Part shown: one piece after another, positions 7,301 to 7,845 of the stretch | Position numbering within the stretch: the first letter of the stretch is position 1 | Layout: every line of letters begins with the position of its first letter | Assembly (NCBI GenBank): GCA_964568355.1 | Contig: CAZMRK010000859.1 | Coordinates: 1-7,845 of the forward strand | Reading direction: 5' to 3' | Length of the DNA stretch: 7,845 bases | Source of the DNA: JAJPJX01 sp964568355 | GTDB taxonomy: Bacteria > Acidobacteriota > Terriglobia > Bryobacterales > Bryobacteraceae | Notes under the pieces: model-generated | What the model saw: the letters and a program-made list of their open reading frames with translations, nothing else | Told to the model about the DNA's origin: nothing | Database searches by the model: none | Translations under genes and position numbers: made by a program

Positions 7301-7619
7301 GCAGGGTCTGGCCGACCTTGAGTTCGACCGCGGTATGCACGGCCGTCTTGAACCCGGGAGCCAGGACCTCGACCCGATACAAGCCCGGCTGCAGGCTGGG
7401 AAAGACAAACAGGCCGGTATCGTTCGAGCGGCCTTCGCGTGTGATCCCACTGGCGTTGCTGACCACCCGCACCACAGCCCCGCTGACAATCGCATCCTGC
7501 GAATCGGTGACGATGCCGGTAAGCGTGGAGGCACTGATCTGGGCGCGCAGGCCGGATGGGCAGGTAAGGAGCAAGACGGCCAGGAGCGCCAGTCGTGGGA
7601 GAGGAGCGGTAACGTTCAT
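4368..7619 (-). CDS. Oar-like TonB-dependent receptor with carboxypeptidase-regulatory-like domain
   Basis: The 1083-residue protein is an outer-membrane beta-barrel transporter expected to import a substrate (probably carbohydrate-derived) using TonB energy. A signal peptide covers about residues 1-26 (hydrophobic LALLAVLLL, cleavage after LRA). A carboxypeptidase-regulatory-like beta-sandwich follows (about 30-118: LTGIVTDSQDAIVSGAVV, then LFVFPSLQPGLYRVEV). The plug spans about 140-255, with ITELPLNGRQF, FNNFTLDGVENND, VDAIQEFSVQS and VVVVTRSGTNEYHGA. The rest is barrel, rich in alternating aromatic strands, ending FGLKISF with the terminal Phe typical of outer-membrane barrels. Length and layout fit the very expanded acidobacterial Oar-like group; no clear TonB box is visible. 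ATG 7619 is chosen over the in-frame ATG 7643 because a GGGAGGA site sits just upstream of 7619, and the signal peptide begins properly there. It is the first gene of a likely two-gene operon. Confidence 0.93.
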   Translation of the reverse strand: MNVTAPLPRLALLAVLLLTCPSGLRAQISASTLTGIVTDSQDAIVSGAVVRVVSNASGITREGRSNDTGLFVFPSLQPGLYRVEVLAPGFKTAVHTAVELKVGQTLQFDVRLEVGQAAETVTISAEQAQIVEQNARIATVVETRQITELPLNGRQFAQLILLTPGALPVALGQSTSFKVQLGAGSYSPVIAGQRNRFNNFTLDGVENNDPMFNSYAMNPSVDAIQEFSVQSRGNASEQARTMGSDVVVVTRSGTNEYHGAAWEFLRNTVLDARNFFDPARPQFKQNQFGGTFGGPLRLPRYRGRDRTFFFGYYEGFRYVRSANSVASVPTAAMREGDFSGAGVPRLYDISTTRASAAAPSGYARDPFPGNLIPSSRIAANTRDILNLYPLATLPGITRNYINTTPQRQQNDQASLRIDQKITERNNLFGRISYNDGYNASPGSVPVVVTNITNKAWNATVSDTQILKLNLLLHLQFGLNRYTSNRSGRPLPDNLLSATGWDKLYPSGPPDLLMLSLAINDAPSLGGAFTPIGPHTFYQGITDLSYVRGRHNFKTGFTWNTLRSFQASPQADITFGRQPTSDLVDQAATGYGVATFLLGLPTASRRAAGDTSARLSNNEFHYFLQDEVRLTRALTLTAGIRYSYVQAFREARDAYAGFDVKTGDYLLAVKNPVTGAGPNVRARHIDPDWNNFAPRLGLAYALTPRISLRAGAGIFYSFTDGIQFAADPAGNWPFGFSESVGPLNEFFAETPLTNPFSRSAGVAMPSGPEGQGGYAMDPRMKTPYATQWNFGIQTQLPGDLLFEATYLGSTSVKLLNSVWVNLAVPGPGPVQSRRPYPQYSMIDYDQNTAPAHYNGLSMKVQKRFANGLSFLSSYTWSHTLDIWSTEREAAGPQDPLNWRADYATSTSDVTHAFLFSNVYELPAGRGKRFLHRGLLSYVLGNWQWSNIIGLYGGQPIDIQLGVDNASKGRPGGQRPNLAGNPFPEHQTRLNWINKAAFLTPAPLQYGNLGRNIMRGPGLKNWDMALSKNIRWRERTTVQLRADFFNTFNFVNFGNPDTTLSSTNFGVITSARSPRSIQFGLKISF

Positions 7620-7623
7620 AAAA

Positions 7624-7630
7624 TCCTCCC
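7624..7630 (-). promoter_or_regulatory. Strong ribosome binding site of the TonB-dependent receptor gene
   Basis: On the minus strand GGGAGGA occupies 7630 to 7624, with a 4-nt spacer to ATG 7619. It sets the start of the receptor and overlaps by one base the end of the palindrome at 7630-7645, so a protein bound there could also affect translation of a pre-formed transcript only indirectly. Confidence 0.8.
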
Positions 7631-7650
7631 GATGATCGATCATCGATCAT
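7630..7650. promoter_or_regulatory. Perfect 16-bp palindrome, candidate operator
   Basis: CGATGATCGATCATCG at 7630-7645 is its own reverse complement, and the motif continues to 7650 because ATCGATC repeats with a 7-bp period. It begins just downstream of the predicted start site of the receptor promoter (about 7649) and ends at the ribosome binding site. That position is typical of repressor operators. The shape suits a dimeric regulator such as GntR or LacI type, but no regulator gene is in the window and the family assignment is a guess. Confidence 0.6.
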
Positions 7651-7655
7651 TGGAA

Positions 7656-7684
7656 AAAATACTAAAAACCCGCCACCCTGTCAA
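7656..7684 (-). promoter_or_regulatory. Sigma-70-type promoter of the receptor-enolase operon
   Basis: Read on the minus strand, a perfect TTGACA (7684 to 7679) is followed by a 17-bp spacer and TATTTT (7661 to 7656), which keeps the key A at position 2 and T at position 6 of the -10 box. The predicted transcription start is near 7649, giving a 5' leader of about 30 nt that consists almost entirely of the palindrome and the ribosome binding site. Confidence 0.7.
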
Positions 7685-7701
7685 CCCAGCGGCAGGAATC
7701 C

Positions 7702-7727
7702 GCGCTTTGTAAAGAATTCTTAAGCGC
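7702..7727. other. Inverted repeat in the divergent intergenic region
   Basis: GCGCTT (7702-7707) and AAGCGC (7722-7727) are inverted arms, and between and partly inside them lies the 10-bp palindrome AAGAATTCTT (7712-7721). The two symmetries have different centres, so this is not one clean hairpin. It sits upstream of the receptor -35 box and could be a regulator site for either divergent gene, or chance. Confidence 0.3.
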
Positions 7728-7760
7728 CCTCCTCGCTCCGTAACCCATCCCTTCCGGCGT

Positions 7761-7799
7761 ACCTCTAAACCGGCATTAAGGTCTTTTTCGAGGTTAGAG
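7761..7799 (+). promoter_or_regulatory. Leader of the divergent gene with possible self-pairing at the ribosome binding site
   Basis: The ribosome binding site GAGG (7790-7793) lies seven bases before ATG 7801. Upstream, ACCTC (7761-7765) is complementary to GAGGT (7790-7794), and the overlapping CTCTAA (7763-7768) is complementary to TTAGAG (7794-7799). Either pairing would involve or flank the ribosome binding site. The arms are short (5-6 bp) with a loop of about 25 nt, so stability is doubtful. I could not identify a convincing promoter for this gene. Confidence 0.3.
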
Positions 7800-7800
7800 A

Positions 7801-7845
7801 ATGAAGCGAATTCTTTTATTAGCCATAGTGTGTTCATGTGCGGCA
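7801..7845 (+). CDS. 5' end of a divergent gene for an exported protein
   Basis: Fifteen codons are visible before the window ends: MKRILLLAIVCSCAA. Lys-Arg followed by a hydrophobic run is the start of a Sec signal peptide; a lipoprotein is possible (Cys at 11 and 13) but no standard lipobox is seen. The start is supported by GAGG at 7790-7793 and by an in-frame TAG at 7795-7797, which excludes an upstream extension. It is transcribed away from the TonB receptor and shares its control region, so it may belong to the same uptake or degradation function. The mature protein is outside the window, so no function is given. Confidence 0.65.
   Translation, partial: MKRILLLAIVCSCAA

Noticed and set aside
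7620..7643. Receptor start at ATG 7643
   Set aside because: It lies inside the palindrome, only about 6 nt from the predicted transcription start, with no ribosome binding site, and it would add MIDHREDF ahead of a normal signal peptide.

Overview
This 7.8-kb, GC-rich window reads as chromosomal DNA from an acidobacterium, most likely of the Solibacter/Bryobacter type. That assignment is inferred from three things: a large Oar-like TonB-dependent receptor with an N-terminal carboxypeptidase-regulatory-like domain, an enolase-superfamily sugar-acid enzyme beside it, and a pair of short palindromic repeats of a kind I associate from memory with these genomes. No phage, IS, CRISPR, tRNA or rRNA signal is visible.

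Left block (1-3061, plus strand). The 3' end of an unidentified gene (1-141) is followed after 2 nt by a two-domain protein (144-1097): a cytidylate-kinase-like domain fused to a PD-(D/E)XK-nuclease-like domain. This overlaps by 4 nt (ATGA) a purine phosphoribosyltransferase gene, hpt (1094-1645). These look like one translationally coupled unit. After 36 nt, which include a perfect TATAAT, comes an M20 metallopeptidase/dipeptidase (1682-3061).

Middle (3062-3148). The gap between convergent genes holds two diverged copies of a 25-bp unit, one of which forms a hairpin.

Right block (7684 down to 3149, minus strand). A clear sigma-70-type promoter (TTGACA, 17 bp, TATTTT) is followed by a perfect 16-bp palindrome abutting a strong ribosome binding site. 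It drives a 1083-residue outer-membrane TonB-dependent receptor and, 46 nt further on, a mandelate-racemase-like enolase-superfamily enzyme. The inferred logic is uptake of a carbohydrate or sugar acid through the receptor and catabolism by the enzyme, under a repressor that senses the substrate. A divergent gene starts at 7801 and leaves the window after 15 codons that look like the start of a signal peptide.

The least ordinary items are the kinase-like/nuclease-like fusion coupled to hpt, the Ser-Phe replacement in the HPRT catalytic loop, the Lys-to-Glu change in one catalytic position of the enolase-family protein, the palindromic operator candidate, and the repeat pair. I see no convincing evidence of a wholly new multi-gene system.
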